From: Clostridium sp.
GTDB taxonomy: Bacteria > Bacillota > Clostridia > Clostridiales > Clostridiaceae
Length of the DNA stretch: 33,775 nt
Direction of reading: 5' to 3'
Assembly (NCBI GenBank): GCA_022785265.1
Contig: JALFQD010000299.1
Location: 1-33,775 of the forward strand
Position numbers and translations under genes: made by a program. This document shows positions 26,476 through 33,775 of this stretch, in pieces; position 1 is the stretch's first letter, and the number at the start of each line of letters is the position of its first letter. The notes beneath the pieces were generated by a model. The model was not told where the DNA came from. It did no database searches and saw only the letters and a program-made list of their open reading frames with translations.

Positions 26476-28176
26476 CTAATATAAAATAATTTTGTCCTTT
26501 AAAATGTAAAATCCCTTTAGATTATCATTCTTAAAATCTATTATATCATATTCTTCTTCAAAATTTTTATCCTTACCCATGTTAATCATATATTGTTTTC
26601 CTTTAATATTCATAATGAAATTTTTATTTTTTCTATTTATCTCCACATTATTTTTTATTGATATTTTCTTTCCTTCTCTATATCCATTTGAAGTTAAGGA
26701 AACCTTTTTAAGTGTCTTTATATCTATATTTCTTTTATTAGTAACTAAGGCTCTTTCCCCTTTATATGATATTAAAATAGCTCCTTCTTTATAGTAATCT
26801 ACTCTTACTAAAGGACTATAAATATGAATTATAAACACAATATTAGCTATTATGGGAAGAAGAATAAACCTTTTATCCTTTTTAAATGAATAATATAATC
26901 CAATAAAAGCACATACATATATAAGAGCAAACCAATCATTTATAATAATCTCTTGTGGAAAAACATATAGATAATCCATGATAAAATCTAAAAAATTTAT
27001 AACTTTAAGTATTACAAAACTTATGAAGTCAAATAATAAAGAAGATGGAAATACAATTAAAAGTAAATTTCCAAGCTTTATTAACATATCAAAAATTGGT
27101 ACAAGTATTGTATTTCCTATGATAAACCCAAGAGAAAATTCTTTAAAAGCTATAATCATTATTGGAATTGTAAATACTTGAGCAGACAATGATATTGATA
27201 AACTTTCTCTTAAATATTTAGGTAACTTATAAAGCTTATTGTTTAATTTTTGTGAAAAAATCATTATCCCTAAGGTTGCTAAAAAAGAAAGCTGAAAGCC
27301 TAACTGAAATGGAGCATATGGAGCTTTTAATGTAATTATTAATGCACTAAGTGCTAATGCTCCTAAAGGATTATATTTTTTTCTAAAACCTAAAGAACAA
27401 CTTAAAAATATTATCATTATTAATGCTCTTAGTGAAGAAATTTCTGCTCCTGTAAGTAAAACATAAATAATAGTTACTAATAAAGCTCCTTTATTTTTTA
27501 AAATTTTTTTTAAAATTCCATACACTAATGCTACATGCAAACCAGATACGCTGATTGCATGAATAACACCCATTCCTTTCATATCCTCTAAATCTTCATT
27601 ATCTAAATAATCAGAATATCCAAAAGCTAAAGATACAATAAGTCCTGCTTTTCTTTTACCTATGTTTTCTTCTAGTTTAAAATAAACTTTCTTTCTTATT
27701 TCATATAATTTATATATAATATCTCCTTTAATCTTTTTAGAAGAAGTTATTTTTAAAATTCCTATAATGCCATTTGCCATATCTTTTTCTTTTAGAAAAT
27801 CTCCTTTTAAAATAAACCTTTCTCCAACTTCTCCTTGAAAAGCTTTATCTTGCACATAAATTCTTTTTCCTTTATATGAAATTATTTTATAGTATGATTT
27901 GTTTTCTATAATTCTTACTTTTCCAGTAAAATTTTTATTTATATTTACATTATAATAATTTCTATTTATTCCTATACCTAATATAAAAATAATAGCTATA
28001 AATATAGTAAAAATCTTATTACTTGAAAAAAATATAAAAATAAAAAAACAGCCAGCAATGATAATTGCTGGCCAAAAGTATTGAAAATAAAGCCCATACA
28101 CAATAGAAGCTATAATTATTGTTAATGATATGTAAATAATAGGGGCTTTAACTTCTCCAATCTTTTTTATATACAC
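26476..28176 (-). CDS. comEC: ComEC/Rec2-family membrane protein lacking the metallo-beta-lactamase domain
   Basis: A polytopic protein of 566 residues. An N-terminal DUF4131-like part contains two or three membrane helices and an OB-like soluble segment (about 85-145). The Competence domain (about 185-440) starts near LAFGYSDYLDNEDLEDMKGMGVIHAISVSGLHVAL. ComEC forms the channel for incoming single-stranded DNA. Normal family members end in a metallo-beta-lactamase domain with HxHxDH; here about 110 residues follow the last helix and contain no such motif. I prefer GTG 28176 because ATG 28185 and GTG 28188 overlap or touch the GAGGTGAT site. The gene runs directly into holA, leaving no room for the missing domain. 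Confidence 0.9.
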   Translation of the reverse strand: MYIKKIGEVKAPIIYISLTIIIASIVYGLYFQYFWPAIIIAGCFFIFIFFSSNKIFTIFIAIIFILGIGINRNYYNVNINKNFTGKVRIIENKSYYKIISYKGKRIYVQDKAFQGEVGERFILKGDFLKEKDMANGIIGILKITSSKKIKGDIIYKLYEIRKKVYFKLEENIGKRKAGLIVSLAFGYSDYLDNEDLEDMKGMGVIHAISVSGLHVALVYGILKKILKNKGALLVTIIYVLLTGAEISSLRALIMIIFLSCSLGFRKKYNPLGALALSALIITLKAPYAPFQLGFQLSFLATLGIMIFSQKLNNKLYKLPKYLRESLSISLSAQVFTIPIMIIAFKEFSLGFIIGNTILVPIFDMLIKLGNLLLIVFPSSLLFDFISFVILKVINFLDFIMDYLYVFPQEIIINDWFALIYVCAFIGLYYSFKKDKRFILLPIIANIVFIIHIYSPLVRVDYYKEGAILISYKGERALVTNKRNIDIKTLKKVSLTSNGYREGKKISIKNNVEINRKNKNFIMNIKGKQYMINMGKDKNFEEEYDIIDFKNDNLKGFYILKDKIILY

Positions 28177-28237
28177 AGATAGCATCACCTCATTATTTAA
28201 TGCTATCCTATTTTCTTTATTTTAAACTTATTTTTAA

Positions 28238-28594
28238 TTAATTTTTTGTCTTTGGATTAAATATTAATGCCATTAAGTACCCAAAGAATATTGAAGCTGT
28301 TATTCCTGCAGCTGCTCCTTTAATTCCTCCAGAGAAAGCTCCAACAAACCCTGATTCTTTTACCTCTTTTATTGCAGCCTTAGCAAGGCTATTTCCAAAA
28401 CTAGGAAGAGGAATAGTTGCACCAGCTCCTGCAAAATCTACGAGCTTATCATATAATCCAAAGGCTCCTAAAATAGCTCCTAAGGTAACAAACATAACTA
28501 ATATTCTTGCAGGAGTAAGCTTTGTAGTATCCATTAAAATTTGTCCTATAACACATATTAACCCTCCAACTATAAATGCTCTTATAAATTCCAT
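28238..28594 (-). CDS. spoVAE: Stage V sporulation protein AE
   Basis: A 118-residue membrane protein of the SpoVA complex that moves calcium-dipicolinate into the forespore and out at germination. Hydrophobic segments alternate with Gly/Ala-rich stretches such as FGLYDKLVDFAGAGATIPLPSFGN, shared with SpoVAC. The ATG follows AAAGGAGAG. It is the last of the three spoVA genes, 13 bases after spoVAD. comEC follows about 50 bases later with no clear terminator, so read-through is possible. Confidence 0.95.
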   Translation of the reverse strand: MEFIRAFIVGGLICVIGQILMDTTKLTPARILVMFVTLGAILGAFGLYDKLVDFAGAGATIPLPSFGNSLAKAAIKEVKESGFVGAFSGGIKGAAAGITASIFFGYLMALIFNPKTKN

Positions 28595-28607
28595 TTTTAT
28601 CTCTCCT

Positions 28608-29630
28608 TTAATCCATTTCTATTGCAACTGCATGTGCTATTCCAGGTATGCTTTCTCCTTGTAGTGAGGAAGTTGGACTCATTAAGGCACCTGTTGATAC
28701 TAAAAGTACATTTTTTATTTCTTTTCTCATTAATTTTTTATATAAATATCCTGTTGCTACTACTGCTGAACATCCACATCCACTTCCACCAGAGCATGTA
28801 TTTTGTTCTTCATTATAAAAAATGCTTTCTCCACAATCCATATGATTTTCTCTTATATCATACCCATATTCTAAAAGAAGCTTATCTGTCATAGCTTTTC
28901 CTACAGAACCTAAATCTCCTGTGGCTATAATATCATAGTCTTTTGGATTTCTTCCTGTATCTTTAAAATGTCTATATATTGTATCTACTGCAGCTGGAGT
29001 CATAGCTGCTCCCATATTATTAGGGTCCATAATTCCATAGTCTTTTACAAGCCCTGTTGTCACATAAGTGACTTTAGGATATTCACCATGCTTTCCAAGA
29101 ACCATAGCTCCAGAGCCTGTAACTGTCCATTGTGCAGTAGGAACTCTTTGAGAACCATACTCTAATGGAAATCTAAATTGTCTTTCAGATGAACTAAAAT
29201 GTGATGAAGTGGCTGCTACTACATATTCAGCAAATCCTCCATCCATCATTAATGAAGCTAAGCTTAAGGATTCTGACATAGTTGAGCATGCTCCATATAG
29301 TCCAAAAAAAGGAATTGAAAATTCTCTTGCTGCAAAGCTAGAGGACATTATTTGATTTAATAAATCTCCTGAAAAAAGATAATTTATATCACACTCATTT
29401 ACTTTAGCTCTTTTAATAGCTTCATTTATCGCAGTAAACATCATATCGCTTTCTGCTTTTTCAAAACTATCCTTTCCACAAGTATCATCATTTAAAATTT
29501 CATCAAAATATTCTCTTAATGGTCCTTGCCCTTCCTTAGGACCTACAATTGAAAAAGTTGAGATAATCTTTGGAGGGTTACTTAACTTAACTGTTTGAGT
29601 TCCAACCCTTTTTGTTCCTTTACCTTCCAT
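28608..29630 (-). CDS. spoVAD: Stage V sporulation protein AD
   Basis: A soluble 340-residue protein with a thiolase-like fold that binds dipicolinic acid in the SpoVA complex. GLYGACSTMSESLSLASLMMDGG (about 105-125), SSHFSSSERQFRFPLEYG and DCGESIFYNEEQNTCSGGSGCGCSA are characteristic. It keeps a Cys where thiolases have the nucleophile but is not known to be an enzyme. The ATG follows GGAGG. It lies between spoVAC (14 bases) and spoVAE (13 bases), giving a C-D-E set without spoVAA, AB or AF, as is usual in clostridia. Confidence 0.97.
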   Translation of the reverse strand: MEGKGTKRVGTQTVKLSNPPKIISTFSIVGPKEGQGPLREYFDEILNDDTCGKDSFEKAESDMMFTAINEAIKRAKVNECDINYLFSGDLLNQIMSSSFAAREFSIPFFGLYGACSTMSESLSLASLMMDGGFAEYVVAATSSHFSSSERQFRFPLEYGSQRVPTAQWTVTGSGAMVLGKHGEYPKVTYVTTGLVKDYGIMDPNNMGAAMTPAAVDTIYRHFKDTGRNPKDYDIIATGDLGSVGKAMTDKLLLEYGYDIRENHMDCGESIFYNEEQNTCSGGSGCGCSAVVATGYLYKKLMRKEIKNVLLVSTGALMSPTSSLQGESIPGIAHAVAIEMD

Positions 29631-29644
29631 ATCTTAAACCTCCA

Positions 29645-30097
29645 TCAAAATATATTAATAAAATAATAAATTAACCCAATAATTACAGATGAACCTATGC
29701 CATATACAAGAACTGGTCCAGCAATGGTGAACATCTTTGCTGCTACTCCAAATACAAATCCTTCTTTTTTAAATTCTATTGCTGGTGCAACAACTGCATT
29801 AGCAAAACCAGTTATAGGAACTACGGTTCCTGCTCCTGCAAAATTAGCTATTTTATCATAAATTCCTATTCCTGTTAATAATGCACCTAAAAATACCATT
29901 ATTATTGAGGTTAAAGCTGAGGTGTCTTCTATACTATATTGAAACCTTTCTAATATTTTCATTATTATCTGACCTATAGTACAAATAGCACCACCAACTA
30001 AGAAAGCTTTAACACAATTGCTTATTATTTTAGGCTTTGGTTTTGTCTCATTTGTTATTACTTGGAACTTTTGTTTTATAGTATTTTCTTTTTTCAT
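29645..30097 (-). CDS. spoVAC: Stage V sporulation protein AC
   Basis: A 150-residue membrane protein, first gene of the spoVACDE set. A basic N-terminus precedes several hydrophobic segments with GGAICTIGQIIMKIL and IYDKIANFAGAGTVVPITGFANAVVAPAIEFKKEG, a region that parallels SpoVAE. In Bacillus SpoVAC acts as a mechanosensitive channel for dipicolinate release. The ATG follows AAGGAGATG. Sigma-G control is expected from the family; AATACTA about 40 bases upstream may be a -10, but no good -35 is visible. Confidence 0.95.
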   Translation of the reverse strand: MKKENTIKQKFQVITNETKPKPKIISNCVKAFLVGGAICTIGQIIMKILERFQYSIEDTSALTSIIMVFLGALLTGIGIYDKIANFAGAGTVVPITGFANAVVAPAIEFKKEGFVFGVAAKMFTIAGPVLVYGIGSSVIIGLIYYFINIF

Positions 30098-30184
30098 AAA
30101 AATTCATCTCCTTTCTTGTTCCTATAACTTAGTATTCCTAATAATAGAAATAAAAAACACTATTTTTTATTTTTTCTAATAAAA

Positions 30185-30354
30185 AAAGTTTTAATTATTA
30201 TTTTGCTTTTTCCGTCGACAAGCTCCAAGTCAACGCAAAATAATAATTAAAACTTTATAACTAAATGAAAGGAAATTCTTAAACTTGTTTCTTTTATTAA
30301 GCTTTATTATTAACTTAGCAAGTTATCCATAGTTTTCAAAATATATAATTTCCT
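30185..30354 (+). repeat. Structured interspersed element, copy C (complete)
   Basis: A 22-bp perfect hairpin (30185-30206 with 30235-30256) carries a 28-base loop. The loop includes CCGTCGACAAGCTCCAAGTC (30212-30231), identical in copy D. The body (30257-30354) is nearly the same as copy A and is framed by AGGAAATT and AATTTCCT. Inner pairs AACTTG/CAAGTT and TAAG/CTTA can form. It fills most of the 394-base gap between spoVAC and the 3D-domain gene. A possible start lies at TTGTTC with TAATAA 17 bases later (30117-30145), which is weak. Confidence 0.85.
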
Positions 30355-30362
30355 ATAAAATA

Positions 30363-30405
30363 AAAAATATTAAGTTATTTTAATTGGTAAACCTAATATT
30401 TTTCA
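30363..30405 (+). terminator. Terminator of element C
   Basis: AAAAATATTA (30363-30372) pairs with TAATATTTTT (30394-30403), extended by three more pairs across one mismatch. The T run lies partly within the stem. It ends before the next promoter. Confidence 0.68.
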
Positions 30406-30420
30406 ACTTTTTTCCATGAT

Positions 30421-30449
30421 TTGTATTTTTTCTTTTTTTATGTTATAAT
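30421..30449 (+). promoter_or_regulatory. Promoter of the 3D-domain gene
   Basis: TTGTAT (30421-30426), 17 bases, TATAAT (30444-30449) preceded by TGT, an extended -10. Confidence 0.8.
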
Positions 30450-30491
30450 ATTTTAAAAATTAATGAACTCGAATTAAAAAGGTGGGTAACA

Positions 30492-31661
30492 ATGAAGAAA
30501 AAAATATCGCTTTTATTATCATCTATGCTCATTATGGCAAATACACATTATGTTTATGCAACTAATGATTTGCAACAAAATAAAATTCAATTTAATGATA
30601 TGTCATCAGAGCTTACATCTATAAATGATGAAATTTCTACTCTTAATCAAGAAATTTATACTCTTGAAGAAAAGATTTCTGAATATGAAGGTAAAATAGA
30701 AAAATTTAAAAATGAGATTTCTGTAAAAGAAAATAGTATTTCAGAATTAAAAAAACAAATAGAAAATGATGAGGAAATGCTTTCTACTAGAATTAGAGAG
30801 TTATATAAAAATGGGACAACTTCTACCTTCAATACATTAACTTTTATATTAAATTCTGAAAGCTTAGGAGAGCTTATAGATAGAATTAATTATACAAATA
30901 AAATAATAGATGCTGATAATAAGTTAATAGAAGAACATAATGATAATTTAGAGCAATTAAATGAAACAGTTTCTAACTTAGAGAGTCAAAAAAATGAAGT
31001 AGATTCTTTAAATAATGAAGTTAAAAATAATCTTAATACAATTCAAGAAAAAAAATCTTTACTTGAAGAGAAAAAGGTACAAGTTTCTAAAGAAATTGAA
31101 AAACTAAAAGAAAAAATAGCAGAAAATGAAGAAAACTTAGTAAAACATCAAATAGGAGTAGTTAATTCATCTTCTCCTAACAGAGCACAACTTACCGAAG
31201 CTATTTCTATTTTAAGTAGTTTATTACCTGAAATTTCAACTGAATCTGTAATAAATAAAACTAATGATGCTATTAATACTGCTAATTCTAAATTAGCAAC
31301 ATTAAAAGAAGATGATAAGAGTGCTGAATTTTCTTTTGAAGTAAAAGATTCAGACACTGCTAATTTTAAAAAGGCTTATTCTTTTATAGCAACAGCATAT
31401 TGTAACGATGCTTATACTTCTACTGGTTTAAGAACTCATAGAGACCCTAATGGAATAAGTACAGTTGCTATAGACCCAACAGTTATTCCTTATGGAAGTA
31501 AATTATATATCCCTGGATATGGATATGCAATTGCTGCTGACTGTGGAGGAGCTATAAAAGGTAATAGAATTGATTTATTTATGTTAAGTGAAGCTGAATG
31601 TTTTGCCTTTGGAAGAAGAGGAGTAACTGTTTATTTAGTTGCTGACCCTGGCGAATGGTAA
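30492..31661 (+). CDS. Secreted coiled-coil protein with C-terminal 3D domain, likely peptidoglycan lytic enzyme
   Basis: The 389 residues start with a signal peptide (KKK, then a hydrophobic stretch, likely cut after VYA near residue 23). A long coiled coil of the PcsB/CwlO type follows (about 30-225), then a linker. The 3D domain (about 290-389) contains FIATAYCNDAY, VAIDPTVIPYGSKLYIPGYG, AADCGGAIKGNRIDLFM and VTVYLV. Its three Asp residues (in AIDP, AADCGG and RIDLF) define the family and resemble the MltA double-psi barrel. Related clostridial and Bacillus proteins act on cell-wall glycan. The ATG follows AAAAAGGTGGG. Elements C and E flank it on both sides. Confidence 0.88.
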   Translation: MKKKISLLLSSMLIMANTHYVYATNDLQQNKIQFNDMSSELTSINDEISTLNQEIYTLEEKISEYEGKIEKFKNEISVKENSISELKKQIENDEEMLSTRIRELYKNGTTSTFNTLTFILNSESLGELIDRINYTNKIIDADNKLIEEHNDNLEQLNETVSNLESQKNEVDSLNNEVKNNLNTIQEKKSLLEEKKVQVSKEIEKLKEKIAENEENLVKHQIGVVNSSSPNRAQLTEAISILSSLLPEISTESVINKTNDAINTANSKLATLKEDDKSAEFSFEVKDSDTANFKKAYSFIATAYCNDAYTSTGLRTHRDPNGISTVAIDPTVIPYGSKLYIPGYGYAIAADCGGAIKGNRIDLFMLSEAECFAFGRRGVTVYLVADPGEW

Positions 31662-31692
31662 CACTTTCCTAAAAAAATATGGGCTTGGTTCA

Positions 31693-31925
31693 AAAGTCTT
31701 AAGTGTCTTATGTTATTCAGCTGTTCCGGTCGGCAGGCTCCAAGTCACTGCTTCATAAAATAAGACACTTAAGACTTTAATAAACAAGAATAATATTTGT
31801 TAAATATAAAAGAGTTGTTTGAAACTGTTATATAAAAAAATATGTTAATACAATATATTTATTAAGGTAAGATTGTGATATATATTGTTACAAATTTTTT
31901 TCATAATAGCTCAAACAACTTTTTT
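31693..31925 (+). repeat. Variant structured element E
   Basis: A 19-bp perfect hairpin (31693-31711 with 31760-31778) ends in an apex with TTCCGGTCGGCAGGCTCCAA at 31724-31743, which continues GTCA. It is the same core as C and D with one inserted G and two A to G changes. The downstream part differs from the A-D body. It is closed by AGTTGTTTGA (31813-31822) and TCAAACAACT (31911-31920) and followed by TTTTTG, a terminator-like end that also serves sigF on the - strand. It fills 31662-31927. Confidence 0.72.
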
Positions 31926-31927
31926 GT

Positions 31928-32686
31928 TTAGTCTTCGTTTAGTTTTTCTCTCATTGCAAGGAGGACTTTTTTTTCTATTCTGGATACTTGTACTTGACTT
32001 ATTCCTAGCATTTTTGCTACTTGGTTTTGGGTTTTATCTTTAAAGTATCTTAGCATTATTACTTGTCTTGATTTAGTATCTAATTGTTTTATTGCTTCTT
32101 TTAGTGCTATTTTATTTACTAAATCAAAGTTTTCTTCTGCTTCCTCACTTAATTTATCTATTAATAAAACTGGTGCACCATCATCTTGATGAATTGTATC
32201 ATAAAGATAGTTCATACTTGCTGATGATTCCATGGCAAATATTAATTCTTCTTGGTCTATTCCTGTATATTCAGATAATTCTTCTATTGTTGGTTCCCTA
32301 TTTAATTTTTTTACTAAATCTTGTTTATCAAAGTGAATTTTTTTTGCGAGAATTTTTACTGACCTACTGACTTTTATCATTCCATCATCTCTTAAAAATC
32401 TCTTTATTTCACCTATTATCATAGGAACTGCATAGGTAGAAAATTTTACTTCAAATCCTGTATTAAAATTTTTTATTGATTTAATAAGTCCAATACTTCC
32501 AACCTGAAAAATATCTTCATAATCATATCCTCTATTAAGAAACTTTTTACTTATAGATGATACCAAAGGAAGATTCATTTCTATTAGTTTATTCATTGCT
32601 TTACTATCTCCATTTTGGGCTAATGGAATTAGTTTTGAATTATCTTCATAGTTATATTCTTCTCTTTCCAATTTCACATTTGCCAT
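31928..32686 (-). CDS. sigF: Forespore-specific sigma factor F
   Basis: SigF is the first compartment-specific sigma factor, active in the forespore. The 252 residues include region 2 (YDYEDIFQVGSIGLIKSIKNF and FSTYAVPMIIGEIKRFLRDDG), region 3 and region 4.2 with the helix-turn-helix QNQVAKMLGISQVQVSRIEK. The frame opens at GTG 32695, but TTAGGTGA overlaps that codon and the ATG at 32686 sits five bases after it, so I chose the ATG. SpoIIAB holds it inactive until SpoIIAA intervenes. Last gene of the spoIIA operon. Confidence 0.97.
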   Translation of the reverse strand: MANVKLEREEYNYEDNSKLIPLAQNGDSKAMNKLIEMNLPLVSSISKKFLNRGYDYEDIFQVGSIGLIKSIKNFNTGFEVKFSTYAVPMIIGEIKRFLRDDGMIKVSRSVKILAKKIHFDKQDLVKKLNREPTIEELSEYTGIDQEELIFAMESSASMNYLYDTIHQDDGAPVLLIDKLSEEAEENFDLVNKIALKEAIKQLDTKSRQVIMLRYFKDKTQNQVAKMLGISQVQVSRIEKKVLLAMREKLNED

Positions 32687-32701
32687 AGTCTTCACCTAAC
32701 T

Positions 32702-33127
32702 TCATTCTGCAAATTTCTTTTTTAATGTGACTATAGTTCCTTTTCCTTCTTCACTTTCTACTACCATACTATCCATAAAGGTTTCCATAACAGTAAATCC
32801 CATTCCTGAACGCTCTAAATCAGGTCTTGAAGTATATAAAGGTTCCTTTGCTTCCTCTATATTCTTAATTCCAATTCCTTTATCAATTATTGATATTGTA
32901 ACTTCTCTACCTGAAATTTCTGCCTCTATTGCTACAATTTCCTGATCTTTTCCTTCATATCCATGAATAATTGCATTTGTTACTGCTTCTGAAACAGCTG
33001 TCTTAACATCAGTTATTTCCTCTATTGTAGGATCTAATTGAGAAATAAATGATGCAATAGCAACTCTTGCAAAACCTTCATTTTGAGATTTGCTTTGAAA
33101 TTCAATCCTTATTTTATTATCACTCAT
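32702..33127 (-). CDS. spoIIAB: Anti-sigma F factor and serine kinase SpoIIAB
   Basis: A 141-residue GHKL ATPase that binds SigF and phosphorylates SpoIIAA. The N box [11 protein letters not shown] (about 48-58), G1 box DKGIGI (about 87) and G2 box RSGMGFTVM (about 110) are intact. The ATG follows GGAGG. It lies 13 bases after spoIIAA and 15 bases before sigF. Confidence 0.98.
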   Translation of the reverse strand: MSDNKIRIEFQSKSQNEGFARVAIASFISQLDPTIEEITDVKTAVSEAVTNAIIHGYEGKDQEIVAIEAEISGREVTISIIDKGIGIKNIEEAKEPLYTSRPDLERSGMGFTVMETFMDSMVVESEEGKGTIVTLKKKFAE

Positions 33128-33140
33128 AAAGCCTCCTCCA

Positions 33141-33476
33141 TTAAATTACCTTTAATGCTTCATCAATATTTTTATACTGCTTTATTATCTTATATAGTCC
33201 AGAAAGTTCAAAAACTCTATTTATTCTTTCATCAATATCTACTACACAAAGACTTCCTCCTTTGCTATTTATTTTTTTATATCTTCCAATTACTGCTCCA
33301 ATACCAGAACTATCCATAAAAGAAACACCTTGAAAGCTTAATATAACTTTTTTTATTCCTTCTCTATCTATTCTATCATCAATTTTTACTCTTAAAATCT
33401 CTGCATTATGATGGTCAAGTTCTCCAAACAAATAAACAATAAGCACATCATTATATTTATCAAACTTTAAATGCAT
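33141..33476 (-). CDS. spoIIAA: Anti-anti-sigma F factor SpoIIAA
   Basis: A 111-residue STAS-domain protein. When dephosphorylated by SpoIIE it captures SpoIIAB and frees SigF. The phosphorylated serine lies in [14 protein letters not shown] (about 54-67). The ATG follows AAGGAGGAGC. First gene of the spoIIAA-spoIIAB-sigF operon. Confidence 0.98.
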   Translation of the reverse strand: MHLKFDKYNDVLIVYLFGELDHHNAEILRVKIDDRIDREGIKKVILSFQGVSFMDSSGIGAVIGRYKKINSKGGSLCVVDIDERINRVFELSGLYKIIKQYKNIDEALKVI

Positions 33477-33509
33477 AAATATGCTCCTCCTTATTTAATT
33501 TCTTTACAT

Positions 33510-33539
33510 ATTTTAACATATATTCCTTTTTAAAGTCAA
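33510..33539 (-). promoter_or_regulatory. Candidate promoter of the spoIIA operon
   Basis: On the - strand TTGACT (33539-33534), 18 bases, TAAAAT (33515-33510) with TGT before it, an extended sigma-A type. AGGAATA (33527-33521) resembles a sigma-H -35, but the best GAAA -10 is about four bases too far away. Sigma-H control is expected from Bacillus. Confidence 0.55.
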
Positions 33540-33642
33540 TCTTTATATGTATAATATTTGCTTATTTAACTTAATTATCAATTAAATTGTCCATTTTATT
33601 AATAAATATATTTTTCTGCAAAACACCTATACCAATAAAAAA

Positions 33643-33775
33643 AGCATAGTGAATATATTATTTTGCTCTTCCGTCGACAAGCTCCAAGTCAGGACAAAAT
33701 AATATATTCACTATGCTCTAACTAAAGGAAAGGAAATTCTTAAACTTGTTTCTTTTATTAAGCTTTATTATTAAC
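33643..33775 (+). repeat. Structured interspersed element, copy D (3' end cut by window)
   Basis: A 23-bp perfect hairpin (33643-33665 with 33695-33717) has a different sequence from copy C except near the apex. The 29-base loop holds a 23-base core (33669-33691) identical to copy C. The body from 33717 matches copy A bases 28-86 with two differences in 59 and runs off the window. The rest of 33540-33642 is AT-rich with no gene. Confidence 0.82.

Noticed and set aside
25423..26476. Frameshift remnant of the ComEC nuclease domain
   Set aside because: The sequence after comEC is holA in full; no HxHxDH-like motif occurs in any frame nearby.
31693..31778. Hairpin as an integron attC site
   Set aside because: attC sites have conserved ends and variable centre; here the apex is conserved and the arms vary. 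No integrase is present.

Overview
This is a 33.8 kb chromosomal window from a very AT-rich, endospore-forming Firmicute, best matched to Clostridium sensu stricto. The support is low GC, strong GGAGG/GGTGA ribosome-binding sites, frequent TTG starts, and clostridial sporulation genes (spoVAC-D-E, spoIIA-sigF, spoIIP, gpr, ytxC) among housekeeping genes. I could not fix the species. There are no rRNA or tRNA genes, no CRISPR array, no phage and no transposase. Nearly all genes lie on the minus strand; the exceptions are an orphan GME-fold-like gene, rpsT and a 3D-domain cell-wall protein.

Layout from the left end. 1-187 holds the 3' part of a structured repeat and a two-way terminator. 186-3950 is pheS-pheT behind a Phe T-box. 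3939-6766 carries a SpoU-type RNA methyltransferase and the KtrA/KtrB potassium transporter. 6799-8150 is the IF3-L35-L20 operon with an L20-type leader and an AUU-initiated infC. 8155-9009 is ytxC, and 9142-9843 is a lone GME-fold-like gene. 9875-10088 is a second repeat copy, followed by a single-domain LytTR regulator. 10573-12380 is a thiS-thiF-tenI operon under a TPP riboswitch, without thiG or thiH. Next come an Asn/Met/Gly-rich protein and a PuuD-like amidotransferase. 13744-18651 is the CIRCE-controlled hrcA-grpE-dnaK-dnaJ operon. 18736-22357 is hemW, a TerB-like gene and lepA. 22397-24818 is a small membrane protein, spoIIP and gpr. 24942-25361 is rpsT. 25423-28176 is holA and a ComEC without its nuclease-like domain. 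28238-30097 is spoVAC-D-E. After another repeat, the 3D-domain protein and a variant repeat, the window ends with spoIIAA-spoIIAB-sigF and a further repeat cut by the window edge.

The most unusual content is a family of interspersed, probably RNA-level structured elements: A 1-126, B 9875-10032, C 30185-30354, D 33643-33775, variant E 31693-31925 and a possible relic at 12173-12210. All lie in intergenic DNA in the same orientation. B, C, D and E each show a long hairpin of 19-23 bp whose sequence changes between copies while pairing is kept; A preserves only the right arm. The hairpin apex is near-identical in C, D and E. A to D then share a separate body, almost invariant in A, C and D and diverged in B. 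Intrinsic terminators follow A, B and C. No protein is linked to the family in this window, and I do not recognise it as a named RNA class.

Functionally the window joins translation (PheRS, IF3, L20, L35, S20, EF4), proteostasis, potassium uptake and several stages of sporulation: sigma-F control, SpoIIP engulfment, SpoVA DPA transport and Gpr germination protease. Many of these carry visible cis-regulation: T-box, L20 leader, TPP riboswitch, CIRCE, a possible S20 leader, and a lepA ribosome-binding site interrupted by a hairpin.
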